Of a stretch of DNA of 64,000 nucleotides, positions 1-8,811 are shown in pieces (position 1 is the stretch's first letter; the number at the start of each line of letters is the position of its first letter). The notes below the pieces were generated by a model. It saw only the letters and a list, made by a program, of their open reading frames with translations. It was not told the origin of the DNA and ran no database searches. Source of the stretch: Marinobacter oulmenensis. GTDB lineage: Bacteria > Pseudomonadota > Gammaproteobacteria > Pseudomonadales > Oleiphilaceae. Made by a program: the position numbers and the translations under genes. Location of the stretch: the NCBI RefSeq assembly GCF_014201735.1, contig NZ_JACHFE010000003.1, positions 124,001 to 188,000 of the forward strand. Reading direction: 5' to 3'.

Positions 1-1
1 C

Positions 2-181
2 ACCCTGATTTTCTGCCTGCCCGGTTCTACCGGCGCCTGCCGGACGGGCTGGACCCGGCTATTGAAGGACCAGCTCGACAACCGTCACAAACCCTGCAAT
101 TTCGCCGAACTGGCCCTGCGCAAACCGGAACGGGCCATGTCCCGGCTGTGGGACGTCATCGGCGACCGCGCCCAACACTGA
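2..181 (+). CDS. moaB: Molybdenum cofactor biosynthesis protein MoaB (C-terminal part)
   Basis: Only the last 59 codons are in the window; the start lies upstream. The visible residues contain [11 protein letters not shown] and a KPCNFAEL stretch, which are characteristic of the MoaB/MogA molybdopterin adenylyltransferase fold. The family adenylylates molybdopterin before metal insertion by MoeA. The stop lies 12 bases before the moeA start, and moeA, moaD and moaE follow on the same strand, so this is the front of a Moco operon. Exact naming as MoaB rather than MogA rests on the C-terminal sequence only. Confidence 0.85.
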   Translation, partial: TLIFCLPGSTGACRTGWTRLLKDQLDNRHKPCNFAELALRKPERAMSRLWDVIGDRAQH

Positions 182-193
182 CCGGAGCCCGTC

Positions 194-1402
194 ATGCCAG
201 AACAGCAGCTGACCACACTGGAAACAGCACTGGAACTGATCCTTGAGCATGCACCACGGATTCAGACCGTCGAAGCCCTGCCCCTGTCCGACTGCCTCGG
301 GCGGGTGCTCGCCCGGGACCAGGAGGTACCCGCCGATGTGCCGCCCACCGACAACAGTGCGGTAGACGGCTACGCCCTGGACCATGAAACGGAGGCCACA
401 ACCCTGCCGGTCTCCGATCGCATTCCCGCAGGGTCTTCGCCGGGCCCACTCAAGCCGGGCACCGCCGCCCGGATATTTACTGGCTCCCCGGTTCCCAGGG
501 GGGCGACCGCCGTGGTCATGCAGGAAAAAGTCGAGCGCGAAGGCGACAGAATCCGACTGTTGGCGGCTGCCAGCGCCGGGCAGAACATCCGGCGCCAGGG
601 CCAGGACCTGAAGCGCGGGGCTCTGGCCCTGGCCGGAGGCACACGCATACGGCCACAGGAGATGGGCCTGCTGGCGTCCATGGGCGTGGACACTGTAACC
701 GTCCAGAAACGGCTTCGGGTCGCGGTGTTGACCAGTGGAGACGAACTGGTGGAACCGGGCACAACACTGGCGCCGGGGCAGATCTACAATACCAATCGCT
801 ACACCCTGCTCGGCCTGTTGTCCCAGGCTGACTGCGAGGTCGTGCTGTGCCACACCCTGGCTGATACCCGCCAGGCGACCCGTGAGTCGCTGGAGGACGC
901 AGCAGCCCGGGCCGACGTCATTATTACCAGTGGCGGCGTTTCAGTGGGCGAGGAAGACCATATCCGGGCGGTGCTGGAGGAAAACCACCAACTGCGCCTG
1001 TGGCGGCTGGCCATCAAGCCGGGCAAGCCTCTGGCATTCGGCGAAGTCGCCGGCACGCCGGTACTGGGATTGCCGGGCAACCCGGCAGCCGTACTGGTCA
1101 CCTTCCTTATGGTGGTGATGCCTTACATCCGCAAATGCCAGGGCCGTGAGGATCTTTTACCCGTGGGTGAGTGGCTGCCAGCCAGCTTCGGTATTGAGAG
1201 CGCCTCCGTGCGGCGGGAGTTTCTCCGGGTCCGGAAAGTGGAGGTGGACAACACCGTGCAGATCGAGTCCTATCCGAACCAGAGTTCCGGGATGCTGAGC
1301 TCCGCGTGCTGGGCCTCGGGCATTGCCGTGGTACCGGAGAACACCCGGATCCAGCCGGGCGATCCGGTTCGGTATTTCGATTTCACCCAACTGGTGGGGT
1401 AA
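194..1402 (+). CDS. moeA: Molybdopterin molybdenumtransferase MoeA
   Basis: 402 residues, the usual length for MoeA. The protein inserts molybdenum into adenylylated molybdopterin in the cytoplasm. Visible family motifs are PPTDNSAVDGYAL near residue 55, a TSGGVSVGEEDH segment in the MoCF-binding domain near residue 245, and GLPGNPAAV near residue 290. The C-terminal 70 residues form the expected domain IV. The start is ATG with GGAG about 8 bases upstream. The gene sits between moaB and moaD, with 2 bases separating its stop from the moaD start. Confidence 0.95.
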   Translation: MPEQQLTTLETALELILEHAPRIQTVEALPLSDCLGRVLARDQEVPADVPPTDNSAVDGYALDHETEATTLPVSDRIPAGSSPGPLKPGTAARIFTGSPVPRGATAVVMQEKVEREGDRIRLLAAASAGQNIRRQGQDLKRGALALAGGTRIRPQEMGLLASMGVDTVTVQKRLRVAVLTSGDELVEPGTTLAPGQIYNTNRYTLLGLLSQADCEVVLCHTLADTRQATRESLEDAAARADVIITSGGVSVGEEDHIRAVLEENHQLRLWRLAIKPGKPLAFGEVAGTPVLGLPGNPAAVLVTFLMVVMPYIRKCQGREDLLPVGEWLPASFGIESASVRREFLRVRKVEVDNTVQIESYPNQSSGMLSSACWASGIAVVPENTRIQPGDPVRYFDFTQLVG

Positions 1403-1404
1403 GT

Positions 1405-1665
1405 ATGAGCGAAACCACCGTCACTGTACTGTTCTTTGCCCGGCTTCGGGAGGAGCTCGAAACCGACAGACTGACCCTGCCGGTTTCGCCGGGGGACACG
1501 GTTGGGGATGTTCTGAGCCGACTGGCAGCCCGTGGTGGCCGCTGGGCACAGCTGCAAGGCGACCAACCGGTCATGATCGCGGTCAATCAGACCATGGCCC
1601 GGCCCGGAACCGCCTTATCAGGCGACGACGAGGTTGCCTTCTTCCCCCCCGTCACCGGAGGCTGA
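1405..1665 (+). CDS. moaD: Molybdopterin synthase sulfur carrier subunit MoaD
   Basis: 86 residues ending in the diagnostic Gly-Gly (PPVTGG), which is thiocarboxylated to carry sulfur to MoaE. The N-terminal VTVLFFARLREEL strand-helix start is typical of the ubiquitin-like MoaD fold. The reading frame is open further upstream, but that would run far into moeA; the ATG at 1405 lies 2 bases after the moeA stop and gives a standard-length protein. One base separates its stop from the moaE start, so translation is probably coupled. Confidence 0.93.
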   Translation: MSETTVTVLFFARLREELETDRLTLPVSPGDTVGDVLSRLAARGGRWAQLQGDQPVMIAVNQTMARPGTALSGDDEVAFFPPVTGG

Positions 1666-1666
1666 C

Positions 1667-2104
1667 ATGATTTCCATACAGACCGCAGACTTTGCGCCAG
1701 ACGTCGAGTACCAGGCTCTGAGAGGGGAAGGCGAGGACACCGGCGCCATTGTCACTTTTACCGGCCTGGTCCGGGACTTTGGTGACCGGCAGGGCGTAAC
1801 GGGACTGTTTCTGGAACACTACCCGGGCATGACCGAGCAGGCCATCCAGGCACTGATTGACCAGGCTCATCAGCGCTGGCAGATACAACGCACCCGGGTC
1901 ATTCACCGGGTCGGCAATCTGGATCTGGGTGAGCGAATCGTCTTTGTCGGTGTCGCCAGCGCCCATCGCAAGGACGCCTTTGCCGCCTGCGAATACCTGA
2001 TCGATGCACTCAAGGCGTCCGTGCCCCTGTGGAAGAAAGAACGGGGCACCGACGGTGATCACTGGGTGGAACAGAAAGCCTCGGACCGCCAGCCCGGGTT
2101 CTGA
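1667..2104 (+). CDS. moaE: Molybdopterin synthase catalytic subunit MoaE
   Basis: 145 residues from the ATG at 1667, which has a good Shine-Dalgarno (GGAGG) inside the end of moaD; a longer reading from 1634 would overlap moaD. MoaE converts precursor Z to molybdopterin using MoaD thiocarboxylate. The family signature GAIVTFTGLVRD and the C-terminal KASVPLWKKE, which carries the catalytic lysines, are both present. It is the last gene of the visible Moco operon and faces a convergent gene 13 bases further on. Confidence 0.93.
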   Translation: MISIQTADFAPDVEYQALRGEGEDTGAIVTFTGLVRDFGDRQGVTGLFLEHYPGMTEQAIQALIDQAHQRWQIQRTRVIHRVGNLDLGERIVFVGVASAHRKDAFAACEYLIDALKASVPLWKKERGTDGDHWVEQKASDRQPGF

Positions 2105-2117
2105 CCCGGCACCGCCC

Positions 2118-2756
2118 TTACCGCGACTGATCGGAGTTGTCGGACTCCGTTCTGCCCTGCCGCTCCGGCTGAAGCTCCTGTTCGAGCCAGCGGCGAACCT
2201 CGTTCCGGTCCCGGCGACGGGTCATCTGCTCGGTATGGATATTGGCCGGGTAGATGGCCTGACCGCCCTGGTGATTCAACCCGAAACTGCGGCGCACCCC
2301 CACCGGGTGGCTGCTTGGGCCGTGAATCAGCGCAACGCGCAGCTCCATGCCGGTAATATCCTCGAACAGATAGTCGCTTTCGGCATCCTCGCTGCGACGG
2401 CCCAGAATAATGTTGCGGAAGGAACCGAGCACCAGATAGCCTCCTGGCTGAAGCGGCCCCTGGCGCAACACCTTGTGGACATCGGTATCATCGGCAGAAA
2501 CCCGGCGGTATTCGGTCACCGTGATGACTTTCTCCTCCCCGGTCCGGGTATACAGAATCGCCTGGACACACTGGACATGCACGGTCTGCTTGCCCATGTT
2601 AACCAGCAGGCACAGGGCATCCGGGTTTTCATTCTGGGCGTGGTGAATCACCAGATAGGGCCGGCTGTTGTGCCGGTACTGGATGAAGAACAACTGAAAA
2701 TAAATGATCCAGACCACCGCCATGACGGCGCTGCTGATCGGCGCAACGTACTCCAC
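2118..2756 (-). CDS. Hypothetical membrane-anchored protein
   Basis: 212 residues starting at GTG, preceded by a strong purine run (GGGGAGGGG) about 6 bases upstream. I do not recognise the family. One hydrophobic segment at residues 5-25 (ISSAVMAVVWIIYFQLFF) would anchor it with the remainder as a soluble domain of mixed strands, followed by a charged, Arg/Glu/Gln-rich tail from about residue 180. It lies immediately downstream of the trxA terminator on the same strand, so it either has its own promoter or is read through. It is convergent with moaE. Confidence 0.7.
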   Translation of the reverse strand: MEYVAPISSAVMAVVWIIYFQLFFIQYRHNSRPYLVIHHAQNENPDALCLLVNMGKQTVHVQCVQAILYTRTGEEKVITVTEYRRVSADDTDVHKVLRQGPLQPGGYLVLGSFRNIILGRRSEDAESDYLFEDITGMELRVALIHGPSSHPVGVRRSFGLNHQGGQAIYPANIHTEQMTRRRDRNEVRRWLEQELQPERQGRTESDNSDQSR

Positions 2757-2782
2757 TTGCCCCTCCCCTGGTTCATCGACAT

Positions 2783-2822
2783 AAAAAAACCGCCCGTGAA
2801 GCGAGCTTCAGGGGCGGTCTTG
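2783..2822 (-). terminator. Rho-independent terminator of trxA
   Basis: Read on the minus strand, a GC-rich stem (ACCGCCCCTGAAGC pairing with GCTTCACGGGCGGT, one mismatch) closes a 4-base loop and is followed by seven T residues. It lies directly after the trxA stop, which is the expected position. Confidence 0.85.
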
Positions 2823-2836
2823 CAGACAGGCAGCGC

Positions 2837-3163
2837 TTAGAGGTTGCTGTCGAGGAACGCTGCCAACTGGGATTTGGACAGGGCGCCCACCTTGGTGGCG
2901 TCCACGTTGCCGTTCTTGAACAGCATCAGCGTGGGGATACCACGAATGTTGAAACGGGGCGGGGTCTGCTCGTTTTCGTCGATGTTCAGCTTACAGATTT
3001 TCAGTTTGCCTTCGTACTCGTCGGCAATTTCTTCCAGAACCGGAGCGATCATCTTGCACGGACCACACCACTCGGCCCAGTAATCCACCAGTACCGGAAC
3101 ATCGGAGTTCAGTACGTCCTGCTCGAACGAAGCGTCGGTGACATTAACGATATTTCCGCTCAT
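2837..3163 (-). CDS. trxA: Thioredoxin 1
   Basis: 108 residues with the WCGPC active site at residues 32-36 and the cis-proline loop GIPTLML. It reduces cytoplasmic disulfides and serves as hydrogen donor for ribonucleotide reductase and other enzymes. The start is the ATG at 3161-3163 with AGGAAAAGG upstream; a longer reading to 3235 adds a stretch unlike any thioredoxin. It is divergent from ppx, as in Pseudomonas. The usual downstream rho gene is absent here: a terminator and an unknown gene follow instead. Confidence 0.97.
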   Translation of the reverse strand: MSGNIVNVTDASFEQDVLNSDVPVLVDYWAEWCGPCKMIAPVLEEIADEYEGKLKICKLNIDENEQTPPRFNIRGIPTLMLFKNGNVDATKVGALSKSQLAAFLDSNL

Positions 3164-3388
3164 TACCTTTTCCTGTTCAGACGCGCTCCCGGGCCAGCCG
3201 GCCTCACGGGAGTCGCAATTGACTGTAGCGGGCACCCGTATCCGTAAAAACGGAAATGCCCACCCGGCTGTAAGACAGTCCTTTACTTTACGCGATTGCC
3301 GGTCCGGATGTGAAGCCGGTTATATCCGTAACGTCCTTGATCGGGGTCAGTAAAGACCGCAGCCCGGTGCCCCGTCCGGCGACCAGTA

Positions 3389-3418
3389 CTGACACGTACT
3401 GTGCGTTTCACTTATAGT
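3389..3418 (+). promoter_or_regulatory. Probable sigma-70 promoter of ppx
   Basis: CTGACA (3389-3394) and TATAGT (3413-3418) are separated by 18 bases, with the predicted transcription start about 30 bases before the GTG start of ppx. The 290-base trxA-ppx intergenic region holds nothing else I can call; the trxA promoter must lie there but I see no clear consensus for it. Confidence 0.55.
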
Positions 3419-3453
3419 ACCGGCAAGTTCATACCACACAGGATCCAACCATT

Positions 3454-4986
3454 GTGACGGTCGCCTCCAATGCCCGCAGCCCCGCTGCGTCCCCGGAAAT
3501 GCTGGCAGCCATCGACATGGGCTCGAACAGCTTTCACATGGTCGTGGCCCGCGTGGTTCACGGTGAAATCCGCACCGTCGAGAAAATGGGCGAAAAGGTC
3601 CAGCTCGGCGCCGGCCTGGATCAGAAAAACCGCCTGACCGACGACGCCCGCCAGCGCGGCCTGGACTGCCTCAAGCGCTTTGCCCAGCGTCTGGAGGGCA
3701 TGCCGCCCCAGGCCGTCCAGATCGTCGGTACCAACGCCCTGCGGGTCGCCCGGAATGCCCCCGACTTCATCGCCGAAGCCGAAAAAGTCCTGGGCTACCC
3801 GGTAGAGATCATCGCTGGCCGGGAGGAAGCCCGTCTGATTTATCTGGGTGTTTCCCACACCCTGTCCGATGATGAAGGCAAACGCCTGGTGATCGACATC
3901 GGCGGGGGCAGCACCGAATTCATCATTGGCGAGCGGTTTGAGCCGGAAGAACTGGAAAGCCTGCACATGGGCTGCGTGTCCTTCCGCAACCGCTACTTCC
4001 CGGATGGCCGCATATCCAAACGCCAGATGGACCGGGCCATCACCCATGCAGAGCAGGAACTGCTCAACATCCGCCAGCACTACCGCTCCGTCGGCTGGAA
4101 AAGCGCTGTGGGATCCTCCGGCTCCATCAAGGCCATCGCCAACGTGCTGGCGCAGCTGAAACTGACCGATGGCGGCATTACCCTGGAGGCGATGGAAGAG
4201 TTACGCAAGCGCCTGATCAGCATGGGCAAGGTCGAAAAGCTGGATGATCTGGGCGTGCGCGCCGAACGTCAGAGCATTTTCCCGGCCGGCTTCGCTATCC
4301 TGCTGGCCGCGTTCCGGTCCCTGGACATCGAGGACATGACCTTTGCCGATGGCGCACTGCGTGAGGGCCTGCTGTACGACATCATCGGGCGCATCTGCCA
4401 TGAGGATGTCCGCGAACGCACAATCACGGCCCTGCAGAAACGCTACCACGTGGATCAGGCTCACGGGGGAGCGGTGGAGGAAACGGCCATTGCAGCCTGG
4501 GAACAGGTCGCGGATCAATGGGGCTTGCGCACCGATGCCGATGAGGACGTACTTCGGTGGGCCTGCCGGTTACATGAGATCGGGCTGACCATTTCCCACA
4601 GCCAGTACCACAAACACGGAGCCTACCTGCTGCGCTACTCCGACCTGCCCGGGTTCAGCCAGCAGTTCCAGAAAGATCTTGCCACGCTGGTCCGGGGTCA
4701 CAGGCGCAAGTTTTCCCAGGCCGTGTTCGAAGACATCGACGACCCGGGCGACAAACCCCGTCTGCGCTATCTCTGCGTGCTGGTCCGACTGGCCGTGCTG
4801 ATCCAGCATCCCCGCAACCAGGAGGCCCCACCGGACTTCATCCTGCAGGGAGGCGACAACCACCTGGTCGTGGAGTTTCCCTCCGGGTGGCTGGAAAACC
4901 GGCCCCTGACCCTGGCAGACCTGAAAAACGAACGGGACTACCTGACCAAGCAGGACTTCACGCTGGACATCCGGTCCCGGGAATAA
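3454..4986 (+). CDS. ppx: Exopolyphosphatase (Ppx/GppA family)
   Basis: 510 residues starting at GTG. It belongs to the actin-like Ppx/GppA phosphatases that processively release phosphate from polyphosphate. The phosphate-binding motifs AAIDMGSNSFHMVVAR (residues 18-33) and VIDIGGGSTEFIIG (about 148-161) are intact, and a C-terminal HD-like helical domain with HEIG and HSQYHKHGAYLL follows. Length and domain order match the long Ppx form rather than a short GppA. Divergent pairing with trxA is as in Pseudomonas. Confidence 0.93.
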   Translation: MTVASNARSPAASPEMLAAIDMGSNSFHMVVARVVHGEIRTVEKMGEKVQLGAGLDQKNRLTDDARQRGLDCLKRFAQRLEGMPPQAVQIVGTNALRVARNAPDFIAEAEKVLGYPVEIIAGREEARLIYLGVSHTLSDDEGKRLVIDIGGGSTEFIIGERFEPEELESLHMGCVSFRNRYFPDGRISKRQMDRAITHAEQELLNIRQHYRSVGWKSAVGSSGSIKAIANVLAQLKLTDGGITLEAMEELRKRLISMGKVEKLDDLGVRAERQSIFPAGFAILLAAFRSLDIEDMTFADGALREGLLYDIIGRICHEDVRERTITALQKRYHVDQAHGGAVEETAIAAWEQVADQWGLRTDADEDVLRWACRLHEIGLTISHSQYHKHGAYLLRYSDLPGFSQQFQKDLATLVRGHRRKFSQAVFEDIDDPGDKPRLRYLCVLVRLAVLIQHPRNQEAPPDFILQGGDNHLVVEFPSGWLENRPLTLADLKNERDYLTKQDFTLDIRSRE

Positions 4987-4994
4987 CGGGGCGT

Positions 4995-6938
4995 TTACAG
5001 CCCCAGTTCCGCCTCCAGTTCTTCCACCTGTTCGCTGACCTCCAGCCACTCGGCCTCGGCGGCCTCCAGGGCCTGCTTGTGGCTGGCCTGGTCCGCCAGC
5101 AGCGTTTTCAGCCGCACCTTGCCATCATTTTCGTACAGCCCGGGGTCGGCGAGGTCCTGCTCAATGGCTGCCAGTTCCTGTTGCAGCGTTTCCATCCGCT
5201 GCTCCAGCGACGTCTGCTTTTTGCGGAACGGGCTGAGCTGTTTGCGCAACTGCGCTTCCTCGCGTTTGCGCGCCTTTCGTTCATCGGCCGTAAGTGTCGC
5301 GGGCGCCGGACTGTCGTCCGGGCCTGACGCCAGCGCCGGTTCCCGCCTGGGCGGAGCCTCGTCGTCCTTGCGCCTGTCGGCCAGCCAGCGTTCGTAATCT
5401 TCCAGATCGCCCTCGTATTCACCGACGGTGCCGTCGGCCACCAGCCAGAATTCATCCACAGTATTGCGAAGCAGGTGGCGGTCGTGGGACACCACCACAA
5501 TCGCCCCGTCAAAATTCTGCAGGGCCATGGTCAGTGCCTGGCGCATTTCCAGGTCCAGGTGGTTGGTCGGCTCATCCAGCAAGAGCAGGTTGGGTTTCTG
5601 CCATGCGATGACCGCCAGCGCCACCCGGGCCTTCTCACCCCCGGAGAACGAACGGATGGGGCTCAGTGCCTGGTCGCCATGAAAATCAAAGCCCCCCAGG
5701 AAGTTCCGGATTTTCTGCTCGGAGGCGCTGGGGGCCAGTCGCTGCAGATGCAGGAAGGGACTGGCATCCAGATCCAGTGCCTCCAGTTGATGCTGGGCAA
5801 AATAGCCAATGGCGAGGTTCTCACCGGGCGTGCGCTCACCCGACAACAGGGTGCCGGCATCCAGCAGTGCGTCCATCAGCGTGGACTTGCCCGCGCCGTT
5901 CGGTCCCAGCAGCCCCACCCGGGAACCCGGCAAAAGTGTCAGGCTGATATCCCGGAGAATCACCGTGTCACCGTGGCCCGCTACCCCGTGCCGGATCGAC
6001 ATCAAAGGGTTGGATACCTTGTCCGCCACAGGAAACTCGAAGCTGAAGGGCGAATCCACATGGGCCGGTGCAATCCGCTCCATGCGTTCGAGAGACTTTA
6101 TTCGGCTCTGGGCCTGACGGGCCTTGGTGGCCTTGGCACGAAAACGGTCGATAAACCGCTGGATCTCGGCAATGCGGGCCTGCTGACGTTCGTAGTTGGC
6201 CTGCTGCTGGGCCAGGCGTTCGCCGCGCTGACGCTCAAACGCGGAGTAGTTGCCCGAATACAGTTCCAGATTACGCTGGCTGAAATGCACCAGATGGGTG
6301 GCCACACGGTCCATGAAGTCACGGTCGTGAGAGATGAACAGCAGGGTGCCCGGATAACGGCGCAGCCAGTTTTCCAGCCAGAGACAGGCGTCCAGGTCCA
6401 GGTGGTTGGTGGGCTCGTCCAGCAGCAGAAGATCCGACGGCCGCATCAGCGCCTGGGCCAGGTTGAGACGGATGCGCCAGCCACCGGAAAAATCCGACAC
6501 CGGGCGCTCGGCATCACCGTCTGCAAAACCCAGGCCCCGAAGCAGTTGCTCCGCACGCCGGGGTGCCGACCAGGCCTCATGCACATCAAGCTCGCCGTGC
6601 AGGTGGGCCACCCGGTGATCATCTCCCTCAGCTTCCGCTTCAGAAAGCTCACGCTCGAGACGGCGCAGCTCAATATCGCCATCCAGGATGAAGTCGCGGG
6701 CGCACCGGGAAGAGGCTTCGAATTCCTGAGCCATGTGGGCGATCCGGCAGCCGCCCGGTAGCGACACACCGCCCTGTTCCGGGGCCAACTGACCCAATAA
6801 CAGCTGGAACAGGCTGGACTTGCCCGCACCATTGGCGCCGACAATGGCAACCCGCTGGCCAGGCTGGACGGTCAGGTCAACGCCTTCTAGCAACCAGGCG
6901 CCACCTCGTTGTAAACTGAGATCGCTTATCGTTAACAT
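4995..6938 (-). CDS. ABC-F family ATPase, YheS-like
   Basis: 647 residues with two ABC ATPase domains and no membrane segments, as in ABC-F translation factors. The first Walker A (GANGAGKSS) is at residues 34-42, with signature SGGWRIRL and LLLLDEPTNHLD; the second half has GPNGAGKST, FSGGEKARV and a second LLLLDEPTNHLD. A linker rich in Gln and Arg sits between the domains, and a charged coiled-coil tail (KRKEEAQLRKQL onward) closes the protein. Closest in layout to YheS. ABC-F proteins act at the ribosomal E site. It is divergent from the TIGR02444-type gene. Confidence 0.9.
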   Translation of the reverse strand: MLTISDLSLQRGGAWLLEGVDLTVQPGQRVAIVGANGAGKSSLFQLLLGQLAPEQGGVSLPGGCRIAHMAQEFEASSRCARDFILDGDIELRRLERELSEAEAEGDDHRVAHLHGELDVHEAWSAPRRAEQLLRGLGFADGDAERPVSDFSGGWRIRLNLAQALMRPSDLLLLDEPTNHLDLDACLWLENWLRRYPGTLLFISHDRDFMDRVATHLVHFSQRNLELYSGNYSAFERQRGERLAQQQANYERQQARIAEIQRFIDRFRAKATKARQAQSRIKSLERMERIAPAHVDSPFSFEFPVADKVSNPLMSIRHGVAGHGDTVILRDISLTLLPGSRVGLLGPNGAGKSTLMDALLDAGTLLSGERTPGENLAIGYFAQHQLEALDLDASPFLHLQRLAPSASEQKIRNFLGGFDFHGDQALSPIRSFSGGEKARVALAVIAWQKPNLLLLDEPTNHLDLEMRQALTMALQNFDGAIVVVSHDRHLLRNTVDEFWLVADGTVGEYEGDLEDYERWLADRRKDDEAPPRREPALASGPDDSPAPATLTADERKARKREEAQLRKQLSPFRKKQTSLEQRMETLQQELAAIEQDLADPGLYENDGKVRLKTLLADQASHKQALEAAEAEWLEVSEQVEELEAELGL

Positions 6939-6982
6939 AGGTTGATTCTGTCGATGGATTGCTGCCAGGGACGCGCCCCGTG

Positions 6983-7525
6983 ATGACTATGCCGTTCCCC
7001 GAGCCACTGGACCTGCCGCCCGCTCTGGAGAAGGAAACGCCTCTGTGGCGCTACGCGGTCGCATGCTGGCAGCAACCGGAACTGGCCCGTGCCTGTCTTC
7101 AGTTGCAGGCACAAGGCTGGAGCGTGACCCGCATTCTCTGCGCCGGCTGGCTGGGCGCATCCGGGCGGCGCTTCTCCGGCATTGAGGACGCTAAGGTAAC
7201 AGAGTGGCGAAGCCATGTAACCGGTAACCTGCGCAGGGCACGCAAATCAATTCCAGCGGATGCCCCCCTTTACCGGGGTTTGCGTGATACCCTGTCAGAA
7301 GTCGAACTGGAGGCAGAGCAGACCGAACTGGCCCTGGCCTGGCAGACACTCAGAGAGCGCAACCCGGAGGCCAGTGATATGCACGATCGCAAGGCTGCTA
7401 CAAGAACCAACCTGCTGGCCGCCGCTCCCAGCAGCTCGCCCGTGGATGCCGATACGGAAGACCTCATAACGGTACTGGCAAAACGCCTTGCCAACGGACC
7501 GGCCGAGGATCTGGAACCATGTTGA
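6983..7525 (+). CDS. TIGR02444 family protein (DUF2390)
   Basis: 180 residues from ATG 6983; a TTG at 6959 and an ATG at 6989 are alternatives and no Shine-Dalgarno decides between them. The N-terminal part (PLWRYAVACWQQPELARACLQLQAQGWSV) matches the helical TIGR02444 family of unknown function found in Pseudomonas and relatives next to an ABC-F gene, the arrangement seen here. No catalytic motif or membrane segment is visible. Its 3' end overlaps the next gene by 7 bases, suggesting coupled translation. Confidence 0.75.
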   Translation: MTMPFPEPLDLPPALEKETPLWRYAVACWQQPELARACLQLQAQGWSVTRILCAGWLGASGRRFSGIEDAKVTEWRSHVTGNLRRARKSIPADAPLYRGLRDTLSEVELEAEQTELALAWQTLRERNPEASDMHDRKAATRTNLLAAAPSSSPVDADTEDLITVLAKRLANGPAEDLEPC

Positions 7526-7902
7526 TGAAATGGCTCATCCGTCTCGCCTTTCCGGCCCTGGGTCTTCTGCTGTTGCTGATGTTCTTCGGTCTGGGCGATC
7601 CAGTACAGGCTCCCCAGCCCTCGGCGGAGCTGAAACTCCAGGAAATCCCGGCGTTTGAAGGTCTCATCCCCTCGCCCATCCCTACCGAGGGGCCAGACAT
7701 CGTCTTCAAGTGGCAGGACAACGACGGTAACTGGCACTATGCCGACCAGCCACCGGCCCGGGGGCCGTGGAACACCCTGGCAATCGAACGGCCGGACCCG
7801 GGTGCCCGCAACAATCGCCCGGCAGACCCGGAAACGGACTGGCAGTCGCCCTACAGTGCGCCGTTTTCACTGGAACCAACCCCGGCCAATAACGGCTCCT
7901 GA
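7519..7902 (+). CDS. Membrane-anchored DUF4124-like protein
   Basis: 127 residues. A hydrophobic N-terminal segment (WLIRLAFPALGLLLLLMFFGL, residues 5-25) is a signal anchor, followed by a short exported region. FKWQDNDGNWHYADQPPARG (about residues 62-81) resembles the DUF4124 core, in which a Lys-Trp-x-Asp strand is followed by His-Tyr-x-Asp. The function is unknown; the rest is Pro- and Asn-rich and probably unstructured. It overlaps the preceding TIGR02444 gene by 7 bases and is likely co-transcribed. Confidence 0.7.
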   Translation: MLMKWLIRLAFPALGLLLLLMFFGLGDPVQAPQPSAELKLQEIPAFEGLIPSPIPTEGPDIVFKWQDNDGNWHYADQPPARGPWNTLAIERPDPGARNNRPADPETDWQSPYSAPFSLEPTPANNGS

Positions 7903-8026
7903 CCCCTAACGGGCATCAATCCTTAACACATGTTCAGTGGCATGGCAGCCTGGAACCCGTTACCGTGGGCACACGCGATAAACAGGGGCCCCAGGCCCCG
8001 ACCATACACAGGCTAAGGATCACACC

Positions 8027-8752
8027 ATGAAAAAGACGCTTCTGGCACTCAGCATGGCCGGCCTCGTTGCCGGTTGCTCCACTGCCCAGGAAACCCCGAA
8101 ACAACCCTCACTGGAAACCACCGCTGAAAAAGTCAGCTACGGTATGGGCCTGGTGATGGGCGAACGCATGACCCAGGATCTGCCCGACCTCCAGATGCAA
8201 CAGTTCCTGCAGGGCATCGAGCACGGTCACGCCGGTGAGGATCAGGAGCGCCGCCTGACCCGTGACCAGATCCGTGAAGCCCTGATGGCTTACCAGCAGG
8301 AGATGCAGGAAAAACAGAAACAGCAGATCGAAGAGCTGGCCACCAAGAACAAGGAAGCCGGAGAGGCCTTCCTGGCGGAAAACGCCGAGCGTGATGGCGT
8401 GAAAACCACCGACTCCGGCCTGCAGTATGAGGTGGTTGAAGCCGGCGATGGCGCCAGCCCGAGCGCGGAAGACGCCGTCAAAGTGCATTACACCGGCACT
8501 CTGATTGATGGCGAGGTGTTTGACAGCTCCCGCGAGCGCGGCGAGCCGGTCACCTTCGTGCTGAACCAGGTCATCCCCGGCTGGACCGAAGGGCTGCAAC
8601 TGATGAGCGAAGGCGCCCACTACAAATTCTACGTACCGTCAGATCTGGCCTACGGACCGGGTGGCGCAGGCAATCAGGTGATCGGGCCCAACGAAACCCT
8701 GATCTTTGATGTGGAACTGCTCGCGGTTAATCCGGACGAGAACGACCGTTGA
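8027..8752 (+). CDS. FKBP-type peptidyl-prolyl isomerase lipoprotein
   Basis: 241 residues. The signal peptide ends in a lipobox (LVAGC) with the acylated cysteine at residue 17, so it is envelope-anchored. Residues 30-120 form the helical FKBP_N dimerisation and linker region (Gln/Lys/Glu-rich), and 135-235 form the FKBP domain (VKVHYTGTLIDGEVFDSS, VIPGWTEGLQLM, LAYGPGGAG, LIFDVELL). This is the Mip/FkpA architecture: a periplasmic foldase catalysing prolyl cis-trans isomerisation. Shine-Dalgarno AAGGA precedes the ATG. A strong terminator follows 18 bases after the stop. Confidence 0.92.
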   Translation: MKKTLLALSMAGLVAGCSTAQETPKQPSLETTAEKVSYGMGLVMGERMTQDLPDLQMQQFLQGIEHGHAGEDQERRLTRDQIREALMAYQQEMQEKQKQQIEELATKNKEAGEAFLAENAERDGVKTTDSGLQYEVVEAGDGASPSAEDAVKVHYTGTLIDGEVFDSSRERGEPVTFVLNQVIPGWTEGLQLMSEGAHYKFYVPSDLAYGPGGAGNQVIGPNETLIFDVELLAVNPDENDR

Positions 8753-8770
8753 TCGCACTCCATTGCCGTT

Positions 8771-8800
8771 AAAAAAACCGGGCCGTGGCCCGGTTTTTTT
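8771..8800. terminator. Bidirectional rho-independent terminator
   Basis: CCGGGCC-GT-GGCCCGG is flanked by seven A residues on the left and seven T residues on the right, so it can stop the FKBP transcript on the plus strand and the convergent rsd transcript on the minus strand. Confidence 0.93.
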
Positions 8801-8811
8801 GTGTTCGCGGA

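Noticed and set aside
5475..6761. 428-codon plus-strand frame inside the ABC-F gene
   Set aside because: Antisense to an ABC-F protein with all ATPase motifs intact.
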